Part shown: positions 23,025 to 33,073 of the stretch, piece by piece
Layout: each line of letters opens with the position of its first letter
How positions within the stretch are numbered: position 1 is the first letter of the stretch
The notes under the pieces: model-generated
Seen by the model: only the letters and a program-made list of their open reading frames with translations
The model's database searches: none
Told to the model about the DNA's origin: nothing
Program-made: the position numbers and the translations under genes
Origin: Isoetes taiwanensis
Lineage: Eukaryota; Streptophyta; Lycopodiopsida; Isoetales; Isoetaceae
Length of the DNA stretch: 64,000 nt
Assembly: GCA_021234155.1 (NCBI GenBank)
Contig: JAJEKV010000173.1
Coordinates: 388,843-452,842, forward strand
Direction of reading: 5' to 3'

Positions 23025-23980
23025 ATGGATCCATTCAAGTTCTCATAGAATGCAAAGCTCACTAATAATAATTACCATGCTTGGAAGAAGTTCATGACGA
23101 ATTATTTGATATTTAGTGACATGGGAGCGGTGTTTGATGAAGACTTTATCAGCACCAAGTCAGCAGATGCTGGCAAGATAAACCAGAAAGCTTGTGCTCT
23201 TGTCAAAATATTGGCTGAAGAGACAATTGGTCATGAAATCAACCATTTTACTGAGTTTTAAGGAGATATGGTCTCATTTGGAGAAGTCTCTTGATAGCAA
23301 GGGTATGGCTACTCAAATGCTGATCCAGAACAAAATGAGACATGCCCAACTAGGTGGTTTCAAATTTGTCACAGCATACCTTACTCAGATAAAGCAATGG
23401 CGCTTGGATTACATGGTCTTTGGGGTGGAGTCTTTGTCCCGAAAAATAGCTGATTCAAGATATCTTGGTTGGTCTTTCTCCTTCGTATGGTATTATCTCT
23501 TTGAAGATCAGGTACAAGGAGAAGATTGATATAGCCAAAGTAACCATTCTCCTGCAACAAGAGGAGTTGGTGCAGAAGCAAAGGGATGGGAGAGTGGACC
23601 ATGCTAATTTTGTGTCTACTTCTCGGGCCGACACCCAGAAGAAGTTTGCTGATAGTAAAGACTCTAGGAAATCAAAAAATGTGAAGTCTGATGGTAAGAA
23701 ATCTAAGGAGTTCAAGTGCTGGAATTGTGGTGAAAAGGGTCATTACAGTTCGAATTGTAAGAAGGAGAAGAAAAGCTCAAAGGATAGTGATACGAGAAGC
23801 ACAGCCGTCAACTCTAAGGGAGAGACAAGTGCTGTTGCGCATGCCACTTTTGATGCTGAATATCTGAATCTTGCAGCAGCGCCAGCACCTACGAAGGATT
23901 TGGATTTTGGACTCGGAGCCACCGGTTCATCTTCTTCGAGATTGGATGTGTTTTTCGAACTTGAACCTCGACCGAGGTGA
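23025..23980 (+). pseudogene. copia gag (UBN2-type) with zinc knuckle, then protease remnant
   Basis: The presumed start is ATG 23,025 (MDPFKF). Reading frames change near 23,260 and 23,460. The gag pattern includes WKKFMTNYLIFSD and, downstream, QEELVQKQRDGRVDHA. The CCHC zinc knuckle CWNCGEKGHYSSNC is intact at 23,717-23,758. The protease active-site region, normally a D-S-G-A-T motif, is reduced to DFGLGATG near 23,900. This polyprotein would form the particle and process itself. As written it cannot be made in one piece. Confidence 0.8.
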
Positions 23981-24119
23981 TGTGAAGATGGGTGATCGAT
24001 ATTCTCTTCCTATCACAAGAAAGGGATTGTAGCTTTTCAATTGCATGGACGTGATGTAGTTAGTAAGGTGAGGAATGTCATGTTTGCTCCTGACATGATC
24101 TAATATCATGTCTAACTGC

Positions 24120-25270
24120 TTTGAATTTGATAAAGCGTGCCATCACATTGTTCTCGGAAATGGCAAAGCCTATCTGGCTGGACAGGAATCCACTTTGAAG
24201 GAATTGACTTGAAAAGTCCGCGAGTTCATGGCGGCAATGCTGATGCCGCAGAATGGCTTGTATGTCTTTGATGGTTCGGGTTCATAAGACCAACATGGTC
24301 TTGTATGTCTTGATTTGATGGCCGAGCATCCGGTGGCATGCTCGTTTTGGTCATGTTGGAGGCAACGCTATACATGCTTTGTACAAGAACAAGATGGTTG
24401 GTATTTCCTCTACGAAATGTGTCAAGCTTAAGTGTGTTGCATGCCATCTCGGGAAAGCAACCTCAACGACCTTTTCCACAAAGAAGGCTATTCATCGAGC
24501 AACTCAACCTCTTAAGCCGCTGCATTCGATTTGTGCTATATGCCCGATGTTTCACTAGGTGGAAAGAGGTATTTCTTGACCCCGATTGATGATTTCAAGA
24601 GGGTACACTTTGGGTGTATACTTTGCTTTCGCAAATGAGGTGCTTGGCAAGTTCAAGGCCTTCAAGCAAAGCAGAAAAGCGCATTGTGGTTAGTAATAAA
24701 AAAGTTGAGAAGCGACAATAGAGGTGAATATGTTTCTAATGCCTTTGATGAGTTTCTCATGGAAGAAGGTATTGAAAGACAGTTAATCATTCCTTATGCT
24801 CATCCACAAAATGGTGTAGCTGAAAAAGAGGAATAGATCTTTGCTTGATTTGGCAAGATCTATGATGAGTCACAAGCAACTGCCTAAATCTTTTTGGGGA
24901 GAGGCAGTAGTGACAACAGTATATTTGGCAAATAGGTCGCCTACTAAAATGATCCGGGATGTGACTCCTTATGAAGGATTTTGGAGAATGAAACCGGATG
25001 TATCTCATTTGCGGGTGTTTGGATGCTTGGCTTATGCTTCCGCATTTTGAGAGAAAGAAGCTGAAAAAGTATGGAAAGTTGCATGACAAGGCTGTCAAAG
25101 CCATCTTCATTGGGTATCTAGAAAATCAGAAAGGTTACAAGTTGTATGATCCTTCCAACAAGCAGGTTATTGTAAAAGCAGTCGGGATTCAGTTCGATTT
25201 GAAGATGCTTTGTATGATGGTATATCTTCGAAGTGATTCTCCGCAGTTTCACAATGTCGGCCAGCTTTAG
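24120..25270 (+). pseudogene. copia integrase remnant
   Basis: Pieces of the integrase core in several frames: KRYFLT with DDF (about 24,560-24,595), a shifted segment, then RSDNRGEYVSNAFDEFLMEE and PYAHPQNGVAE (about 24,700-24,830), then LLDLARSMMSHKQLPKSFWG and FGCLAYASAF (24,841-25,050). The element would have used this enzyme to insert its cDNA. Multiple frameshifts destroy it. Confidence 0.8.
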
Positions 25271-25639
25271 ATGTTGGAGATCCGATAGCAAATTCTTTGG
25301 TAGATCTTTCTCTCCCTCTCTGGTTTCTCCAGTGAACTCACATTTGCCTGAAGTAGTGGCACGGGATGATCCCAATCCTACTTGCCTTATGGTCCATGAG
25401 CAGGTTGGTTCCTTTCATGGGAAGTCCAGCACACATGAAGGTACTGTAGCACCTGATCCAGCACCTATTGTAGCACCTGCTATACCTCCTATTGTTGAAC
25501 CTAGGAGATCAGCACGTCTCAAGGAGAAGTTGCAGAACCGGTTGCAGCACCTGTTGTACCTGTTGTTGAACTTAGGAGATCAGCACGTCTGATGGAGAAA
25601 CAGGAGAAGTCTAATGGATCATGTAACCTTGCCTTAATG

Positions 25640-26556
25640 GCAAAGGTCCAGGATCATGTTGATCCACAAACCTTTCATGAAGCAACTAGTGATCCACAGT
25701 GGCAGCATGCAATGGAAGAAGAATACTCTCAATTGCAGAAACAAGGCACATAGGAATTGGTTGAACTTCCAGCTGATAAGCAAGTTATTGGCTGTAAATA
25801 GGTGTTTAGAACCAAATTTCATGCTGATGGGACAGTGTCAAAGCACAAAGCTCGACTTGTAGCCAAGGGTTTTGCACAAAAAAAAGGCTTAGATTATGAT
25901 GAAGTCTTTGCTCCCCGTAGCGTAATGTCCACTATCGATCGATTATAGCTCTTCTTACTGCAATGAAAGGTTGGTTAATGTTTCAAATGGACATTAAGTC
26001 TGCTTTTTTGAATGGTGATTTGAAGGAAGAGATCTATATAACTCAACCTCCAGGATTTATTGTTCAAGGAAAGGAGCAGCTGGTTTGTCATTTGAAGAAA
26101 AGCATTTATGACTTGAAGCAGGCTCCAAGATGTTGGCATGCGAAAATCAATGCTTTCTTTCTTGAGCAGGGGTTCAACAGAAGTGCAGCAGACCCCAATC
26201 TTTATTACAAATCACATGAAGACTGAATGTGCATTGTGGTTTCGTATGTTGATGATTTGATCATCATAGGAGATACTGATGTGCTGATTTCTACATTGAA
26301 GTTGAAGTTATCTTCGTCCTTCGAGATGATTGACCTTAGCCTTATGCATTACTGTTTAGGTGTAGAAGTGTGGCAGCACTCAGATGGCATCTATCTTTCT
26401 CATCAAAAATATATCAAAGAAATGTTACAAAGAGATGATCGCATGCAAGATTGCAAGGTTGTGGCAAGTCCTTTTGATCCGTGCACAAGGCTTGAGCTTG
26501 ATTTCGATGGTGAGGAGTGTGATCCCACACTCTATCGAAGCTTGGTAGGGCGTTGA
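25640..26556 (+). pseudogene. copia reverse transcriptase remnant
   Basis: RT blocks are readable: FQMDIKSAFLNGDLKEEIYI (25,981 on), KSIYDLKQAPRCWH, and the catalytic YVDDLIII (about 26,245) after one stop at 26,223. The frame is lost upstream at 25,754 and around 25,800-25,960. The downstream link to RNase H (26,556-26,770) reads as scrambled frame around otherwise typical copia sequence. Confidence 0.85.
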
Positions 26557-26779
26557 TATATCTCACGATCCACTAGACCTCGATATCTCTTTTTGCCGTG
26601 GGAGTGCCGAGCGATTCATGAGCAATCCCGCACAATCGCCTTTGGAAGGTCGCTAAAAGATCGCTAGCATATCCGGAAGGGGACTTCACGTAAAGGTCTC
26701 TTTTATCGAGAGGTCCTCGATTTCCGGTGAAAGTCTTTGTTGGTGCGAGATCATGCTAACCGGCCATGATAGCGGGGAG

Positions 26780-27196
26780 GTCCACAAGCGAGGGGATGGT
26801 CACGTTCATAGGGCCTAATGTCGACATGGTTGTCCAAAAGATCAATCTGTTGTCAATCGCACACCGCAGGCGTAATTCAAAGCACTCGATGTTGGGATGC
26901 GCAGGAATTTTGTCGCTTAAACATTTGTGGACAGATTTGCAGGTACCTCCATCCTCAGCTGTTATATTGTATGACAATATAAGTACCATCCATCTTGCTA
27001 AGGATAATAAGTATCACCCAAAGACAAAACACCTTGACACCCACTTGTGTTTTGTCCGTGAGCAGATCCAAATGGGATCTTCTCAACTTGTTCATTGCTC
27101 CTCACAAGATCAGTTTGCTGATGGCTTTACCAAACCATTAGTTGGATCTAAGTTTGTCAATGTGAAGGAGAGCTTGGGCATGAAGAAATGCAGCTG
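26780..27196 (+). pseudogene. copia RNase H domain, C-terminal part
   Basis: The frame contains YDNISTIHLAKDNKYHPKTK, HLDTHLCFVREQI and the typical end DQFADGFTKPLVGSKF. It ends with a stop about 60 bp before the purine tract, the usual place for the end of copia pol. The beginning of the domain is frame-disrupted. Confidence 0.8.
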
Positions 27197-27265
27197 AAGG
27201 GAGAGAAGGATTACCTTAGTTTCAGCTCATTTTCTTCTGCTTAGTCAACAACATTTAAGGGAGAG

Positions 27266-27593
27266 TGTTGGAATATAAATATGCTGACTAAGCATAATGT
27301 GCTGAAACAAAGAATGGTTCAAGACACTAGCAATACAGTCTTTGAAATGCGTGAAGAAAACACTTTGTCAAAGAGCAATCCACCAAGCCGTAATTAGTGG
27401 ACGATGGTTAAACGGTAGACTACTATTCTTAGTCTCACCAGTTGTATATATTGATTGTACGTTATGTACTATGCAATGCTCACAAGTAGAGATTGTATTT
27501 CCTATTGCTTTTCTCAATAGAGTTATTCTTGTTCTATTCTATCTCTTGAGTCGATCTTGCGGGGTTTGTGCTGGTTTTGCGCTAGTTCTATCA
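27266..27593 (+). repeat. copia 3' LTR
   Basis: 328 bp from TGTTGGAATATAAATATG to CTAGTTCTATCA, preceded by the purine tract AAGGGAGAG. The segment around 27,310-27,390 differs from the 5' LTR in several small blocks centred on CAG/CTG sites. Confidence 0.9.
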
Positions 27594-28782
27594 TCTTATT
27601 CCCTTCAGAATGAGACATGGTATGCTGGATATATATGATCCTTGAGGGATGCCAATTAGAACTCTTGATTAGGAACAAAGCCCATGTGTGCTCAGGTATC
27701 ACCTCTTAAGGATAAAGGTCTCTCTATTCTATTCTTTTATATTTGTGGGGATTAGAAACAGATGCTTAAGAAAAGCAAACCCTATGTATTATTAGGGATT
27801 TCAATGATGTATACTATATCTGGGCATATGGCATGGTCATGAAAAAGTGAACCCTTCATGGTGAGTCAAAACCGCATTTTAGCTGGTGGATTTAGCACTA
27901 GTCCTGTGGGAAACAAGATTAGCGCGCTAATAGGTGAACCATCCCGAAACAGTTGTAAGGTAATAATTACCTCATGCAGTATTACATAATATCATCTCAA
28001 TTTATTTATGTTTTTTGAAGTACCAATGGGGATCATGATAACATACCCATCTCTGGTTGCCATTGCCTTGCAAGAAAATGCAAGACAATGGCAACTAGAG
28101 ATGGTTAAAAATTATTTTCCTCATTAAACATAAGTTCTCTAAGCATACCACTAGATGAGACTCTACGTATACAAGAATCTTGGTGTAATTTTGCAGTCAT
28201 ATGTTCTCTAAGCGTATCAATACATGTGTACATAAGAGACTCCATGTATACAAGAATGTTGGCCAACATTTGCAGAATTTCTTGCTATTGTTGCTATAGT
28301 AGAATAGTTATTGCAAGCATCGCCTCAAGGGCAATGCAAAAAGAAAAATCTCTTTATGGTATATATAAATGGTATAAGATATATCATTATATATGTTTTT
28401 TAAGAAAACAAATACTTTTAGTGCAAATTTGCTTGGTTGATTTCGTTGTTGCATCTGCATGCTAGAGAAGATTTCTAGCCGATTTTGGCTCTTTGTGCCC
28501 GCCATTAGGTCAGAATTGGCCATATTCATTTCTATGCTTATTCGCACTCGTCGCACCAAACATCCCATGTGGCCATTAGACACGCCCATCCTATGACATA
28601 AAAGAAGAACAAACTCTTTTTGAGGAGTCCTCTAACCAACACCTCTACATGCTTGAGAAGGGAGATAATTTCCTACCCCCTTTTTTTTTTTTTTTTAGTG
28701 ATCCTACTCCCCCTTTACATCAGTGTCATAGGACCATGGTGCATTCCATCGTATTCATTTCTGCCTTAGACCCCCCAAAATC
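27594..28782. other. Intergenic, no gene seen; contains a short hairpin
   Basis: No coding signal. A near-perfect inverted repeat lies at 28,047-28,104 (see its own entry). A run of about 18 T residues is at 28,680-28,697. Confidence 0.5.
28047..28104. repeat. Short near-perfect hairpin
   Basis: ccatctctggttgccattg is followed, after about six loop bases, by its near-exact reverse complement caatggcaactagagatgg. The stem is about 26 bp with one or two mismatches. It may be a remnant of a foldback element or a small-RNA precursor; nothing here decides. Confidence 0.75.
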
Positions 28783-28930
28783 ATTTTTTTTTTTTGAAGG
28801 ACGAAAGCCAAAAAGTTTATTAATCAGAGAAAAAGTACAAAATTTACATGTCTCATCTAACTGTGTAAGCACAAAAAGATGCCACAGGAGCACGAGCCTG
28901 GAGCACAATGTACTTACTCCAGAATAGGAG
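28783..28930 (-). mobile_element. LINE-type 3' end with poly(A), truncated
   Basis: On the minus strand the sequence ends TTAATAAAC ... CTTTCGTCCTTC followed by an A run (plus-strand T run about 28,783-28,794). The DUF4283 retrocopy at 33-34 kb ends in the same way (aataaattgtcgtccttc plus A run). The two probably share a LINE family 3' end. Coding sequence is absent. Confidence 0.5.
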
Positions 28931-29545
28931 ACTAGGATGAGTTGTCGGCAATCTTGGACACATTAAAAGCCCGACAGATTCAACTGCAACAACAATTGCC
29001 TCGAAATGACATATTTTACCAGTCTGATTGTCAGAATGTGGTTCAAGCTTCTGGTATTCCTGTGGTTGAGGTGGACCATCAAGCTCATACGAATCATATT
29101 CACATCGATCAGTTACATGCAGAGATCATTTGAAGAAGGGCCTTTGAAAGGAAGGGAGCCAGAAGAAGAGAACATGGCTCAAAAATCGCATTTAATTAAA
29201 GTGGGTCTCATTCCATTCCCACTTTTTTTCGGAACCCTGTTATTTTACACGAAAAGGACGAGAGAAACTTTTTAAACCGCATTATTGCTTTAGAAGATGC
29301 ATGTTTTCCTGTGTGAAAAAAAATGTTACGAAAAATTACGTGGTCTATTTTTCTCGGTTAGCGAGTCGAAAAGATAAAGAGCACAACTAAAACCAATGAA
29401 AATGCTATCTCTCTGTAAACAAAGTGCTGATCTGCCCTAAATTTTTATTCATAAATAATTTTATTACATTGTATTTTACAATGGTTGAAGATACCATGAT
29501 GGTCGGGCTGACATAAATATTACAGCATCTTCGCACACAGACCAC
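28931..29545. other. Unassigned sequence
   Basis: The plus frame 28,942-29,133 (ARQIQLQQQLPRNDIFYQ) has a protein-like look but no recognisable family. A 22-bp sequence (29,186-29,207) recurs inverted at 34,291-34,312. A lone degenerate member of the palindrome family is at about 29,349-29,372. The minus-strand AATAAA-like motifs at 29,440-29,465 could serve the AP2/ERF locus. Confidence 0.4.
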
Positions 29546-29835
29546 CTACTGGGAACAGCATGCAGAGCAAGGTCTGAGGTGTTCCAAGTCACAAGAGCAA
29601 CTTGAAGAGAATAGAAATCTGAATACGCTAGCCTGACCAATGCATGTCACCAACCTCTTCTCGTCCTCTTTCCTCAATGAACGGGCCTTAACATGGTTCT
29701 CGATCATGTCCTTTCTGTTCGCGATCTGTACCGGGAAAGGCAAAATCAAGTTAATGCAGGCGATGCTACAAGCAATACAAATAAGAAGACAACTAGTTCT
29801 AAGGTTCACTTCTGAAGAATGTAGGTCTGAGGCCT

Positions 29836-30390
29836 TTTCTCGACTCGCGAGTCGAGAAAGGCTCTAAGGCCCCTCTGAGGGCCTTTCTCGACTCGCGAGT
29901 CGAGAAATGTAGCTTAGACCCCTCCCAAAAAAAAGGGGGGGGAGCTTTTTTAAGTAGGAAGAAAAAAAGTTTTTTTTGAGGGCCTTTCTCGACTATGGCC
30001 TTTCTTTCGACTGGCGAAAGAAAGGAAACTCGTGAGTGAAAACGCAGTCTATGGGCCAATTCCGTGGAAAAAAGGTCCGTAGGAAAAAAAAAAAAAAAAA
30101 AAAAAGCTTTTTGAGGACCTTTCTCCACTCGCGAGTCGAGAAGGCCCTCAAGGCCCCTTTAATGGCCTTTCTCGACTCGCGGGTCGAGAAACGTAGCTCA
30201 GAGCAAAAAAAAAACTTTTTTTTTCCTTTTTTTTTTAACTAGGAAAAACAAAGTTTTTTGAGATCCTTTCTCAACTCGCGAGTCGAGAAAGACCCTCAAG
30301 GCCCCTCTAATGCCCTTTCTCGACTCGCGAGTCAAGAAAGGCAGCTCAGAGTGGAAAACGCAAGTCTGAGAGCCTTTCTCGACTCGCAAT
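29836..30390. repeat. Cluster of CG-rich palindromes, ctcgactcgcgagtcgag
   Basis: Seven or eight copies of a perfect or near-perfect palindrome centred on TCGCGA lie at about 29,836-29,859, 29,884-29,907, 29,986-30,025 (degenerate), 30,120-30,143, 30,168-30,191, 30,266-30,291, 30,315-30,340 and 30,373-30,388 (half). They come in pairs spaced 48-49 bp. The pairs repeat with a larger period of about 147 bp and are separated by long A or T runs. The cluster falls inside the tentative last intron of the AP2/ERF locus. Variant single copies are at about 29,349 and 32,714. Confidence 0.9.
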
Positions 30391-30875
30391 CTAAAACAAT
30401 CTAAACCTATGCATTAAACCTATGAAAGATATACATTTAAAATATGTAAATCTATGTAATATACCGCTTCAAACACATTGAAATGATTAAATCAATGTAA
30501 ACATGTGCATTAAACCTATGAGAACCTATTAGACCTATGCATTAAATCTATTAATATGTAAACCTTATATTGTGTTAGGATGATCATGTGCATCAAAGAG
30601 TACTTGTCCCCATTTTGTGTCTTAAACCTTCAAAAAGGGTTAAACAAGGTGTAAAGTATATCATGATCTTTGAAAAGTTAACTTTTTACCTTAGAATAAA
30701 AATATATGCCTAGAAAACGTGCACCATGGCAACATAATGTTTAACGTGTGAAGAACATAGTAGCATACACATAAAAAGAGAAATTGGGGACGTATAAATA
30801 AACGCCAAAATATAATCCTATTGTAGCATTTATTTTACACCTTTTTTCCAACGTATTTTTTTACCCCGCTTTTTG

Positions 30876-31001
30876 CTAATACCCCGCCTTTTTTTTCCGC
30901 CCATGCTTAAAATTCAAAATTTGATACATACCTTTGAGTTCTAATACCCCGCCTTTTTTTCCGCCCATGCTTAAAATTTAAAATTTGGTACATACCTTTG
31001 A
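30876..31001. repeat. Tandem duplication of about 61-65 bp carrying a splice-donor-like site
   Basis: Two adjacent copies of taataccccgccttttttt ... ccgcccatgcttaaaatt ... catacctttgag (30,876-30,940 and 30,941-31,001). On the minus strand each contains CTCAAAG followed by GTATGTA, a good 5' splice site. The second copy holds the donor of the tentative AP2/ERF exon 3. Confidence 0.8.
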
Positions 31002-31175
31002 GACGAAGATCCTTTGTACCACTTGGACTCTTTGTTTCCGGAAGAAGCTCCCATAGCTATAGTTCCAACCGGAATTGACCCCCAACGAAAATCGTCACAG
31101 CTATGGAGAGTCGAGATAAAAAATGCAGAGCAAAGGACAGAAAGAAGGAGGCAGATGAAAGCCTCGCATTTTTAC

Positions 31176-31225
31176 CTCGGATGCGTATTGTCTCTGCATC
31201 CTCGGATGCGTATTGTCTCTGCATC
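31176..31225. repeat. Perfect 25-bp tandem duplication inside the AP2 domain
   Basis: ctcggatgcgtattgtctct plus gcatc occurs at 31,176-31,200 and again, identical, at 31,201-31,225. Twenty-five is not a multiple of three, so it disrupts the AP2 reading frame. Confidence 0.95.
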
Positions 31226-31937
31226 ATAAGCTCGAGCAGCGTCCTCTTCCGATTTAAAAATGCCCAGCCAGCGCCTGGTTTTTTTGGAATGGTCTCGAAT
31301 CTCTGCAACCCATTTTCCTGTTCTTCGCTGCCTCACGCCCACGAACTCGGCTCCTTTTGCGCCTGGATTTTAATGCAAATTCATGGCTATCACTGCCGCG
31401 ACCGACTGTATCTTATGTGCCTGGATTAAAAAACAACTTAGAACAAGCTTAGCAGCAAAATACAAACAAATTGGGCTTACCAGCAACGGAATGGGTGTCG
31501 GATTTGAGGGAAAACCAGCGGCTAAGAGACGGCGGAATTGATGGCACCGGAACTGAAGAATTTTCAAGGATTTGGTCTGTTGAAGCTTGTGGATACATGT
31601 ACAGATTGATAAGTTTTGGGTCGACTGATTTGAATATCTTCTCGGGAAAGAGATGTATTGGAGCCCTAAAAGCCCAGACCGGGATGATTCCACCCCTTCT
31701 TGAGTTAGGGCGCTTTAGTTTTGAATCTGATTCTACAAAATGAAAGGACTTGAGCGGAAAAAACTTCAGCGGCCTACAAAATGGGGCGGCTCTGCTCATG
31801 CCGCTTGTGGTGCTGGAGTGGACTGAAAAGCCCACAGATAAAAGACGAAGACCGTGCTCGGATTTACGGCGGCAGAAATATCCCCAATACAGTTCTGGTA
31901 CTTTTACTATTCCAACTCTTCTGTAGTTCATTCCCAT

Positions 31938-33073
31938 TCTGTCACTTAGTGGTTCTGAGCTTATTCCATAGCAAATAAGATGCGAGGCACAAAGGATATC
32001 ATTTTAAAGCTCCATACACCCTGGAACAGAGAAACAACTCGATATCAGAAGGCTAATGACTTGCAATGAATGCTCTATTTGGTCTTGCTTTAGCCTTGAA
32101 GAAGAAGAAGAATTGTAAGCACCAGAAAAATTGTTTTAAACAACGGTTCTTAAGAAAATAATGAAGAGCGGGTGCATGAGGCAGCCATTTGTGCCATACC
32201 AAGGCAAAGTGCCATGGCACAGCGGAAGCACAGCTTTTGTGTCGAGGTTTTTTTCTTTGCTATGAAAGGAAAAATGAAAACCACTCTTCTGGCCCCAAAT
32301 CGACGATGAAGATGACCTTGGGCGGGATTTTGGGCTCCATATTGGTCCCCCCTCTTTCGATCAAACGCCTGATTTGCTCGGTTTTAGCAGTTCTGGAGAT
32401 CGAGATCAGCGCCTCCATCGCGGGCGATTGCCGGAGGGCCAGTATTGGAGAGGCCCAACCAATACAGATCTGTCTTTCCGATTTTGGCGATGGCAGCATT
32501 TTGAACTGGATCAATCCACCCGATACCCATCTTCCAGTCCTTCTACTCTATTTGAAACAGGATTTGAAACCCCAATTTCAATTTTCTCGCAGGTGGGTTG
32601 CTCCGCATTGCACAATTGTATCTTCAATTGCTCAGTACTTTGATTTGTTGTTCTTATTATCCTTCCACTATTCACGACTTCCACTATTGCTTGAGCTTGA
32701 GGCAAATCCACTTTTCTCGACTCAGTAGTCGAGAAGAGAACGGTTTTATATTTTTTTTATTAAATTAAATTAAATTATTTTATATTTAATTAAATTAATT
32801 ATTAATTATATTTTGATATTAATCCTTTTTAATCTCAAGGGGATACATTCCCCTTTAGTTATTCTGGCTTTTCCCTCCCCCCTTCTTCTAACTTACCCCT
32901 TCCATGACTTCTCTCAACTTCTCCCCCAACTTCTACCCTTCCCCTCCCCCTTTCGGTCTCACCCGCTCTAGGTTTTTGTAAACTTTCTCAACTATTTATT
33001 TGGAAATTCTGTAAGAAAATATTACGAACCAGTTCTTGTTATATGATGTGAAAATCTAACAACGATTCAACGT
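31938..33073. other. Unassigned; AT-rich end, no recognisable gene
   Basis: The plus frame 32,189-32,728 (179 codons) has no recognisable domain. A variant palindrome (cttttctcgactcagtagtcgagaag) lies at 32,713-32,738. About 32,740-32,830 is extremely AT-rich. Confidence 0.4.

Larger units (their letters stand above)
22347..27593 (+). mobile_element. Ty1/copia LTR retrotransposon, complete but degraded
   Basis: The 5,247-bp element has a 5' LTR (22,347-22,693), a tRNA-Met PBS (TGGTATCAGA from 22,694), gag-pol remnants in copia order (gag, protease, integrase, RT, RNase H), a purine tract AAGGGAGAG at 27,257-27,265 and a 3' LTR (27,266-27,593). Flanking TCTCA and TCTTA give an imperfect 5-bp duplication. 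Pol is broken by many stops and frameshifts, several of them at CAG/CTG positions. The LTRs are similar but differ by short indels, so the element is not brand-new, or the assembly is imperfect. Confidence 0.92.
29546..31937 (-). pseudogene. AP2/ERF-domain locus, frame broken by a 25-bp duplication
   Basis: Exon 1 ends at 31,481 with a GTAAGC donor after HSVAG (candidate starts at 31,937 or 31,799). A 118-bp intron ends in ATCCAG, and exon 2 starts at 31,362. The spliced frame gives a clear AP2/ERF DNA-binding domain: [19 protein letters not shown], then [20 protein letters not shown], then IRIRG. AP2/ERF proteins bind GCC-box or DRE elements as transcription factors. The end of the domain contains a perfect 25-bp tandem duplication that shifts the frame. 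The frame either stops at once or, if the GTAAAA site after the duplication is used as donor, can continue through a 61-nt candidate exon (30,996-31,056) into a last exon at 29,546-29,725 (IANRKDMIENHVKARSLRKE). These last two exons are tentative. Without the duplication the frame would read [10 protein letters not shown], as normal ERF domains do. The AP2 assignment is firm; functionality is doubtful. Confidence 0.7.

Noticed and set aside
28680-28697. Poly(T) run as a retroposon tail
   Set aside because: No matching element or target duplication is seen on either side. A chance homopolymer is equally likely.
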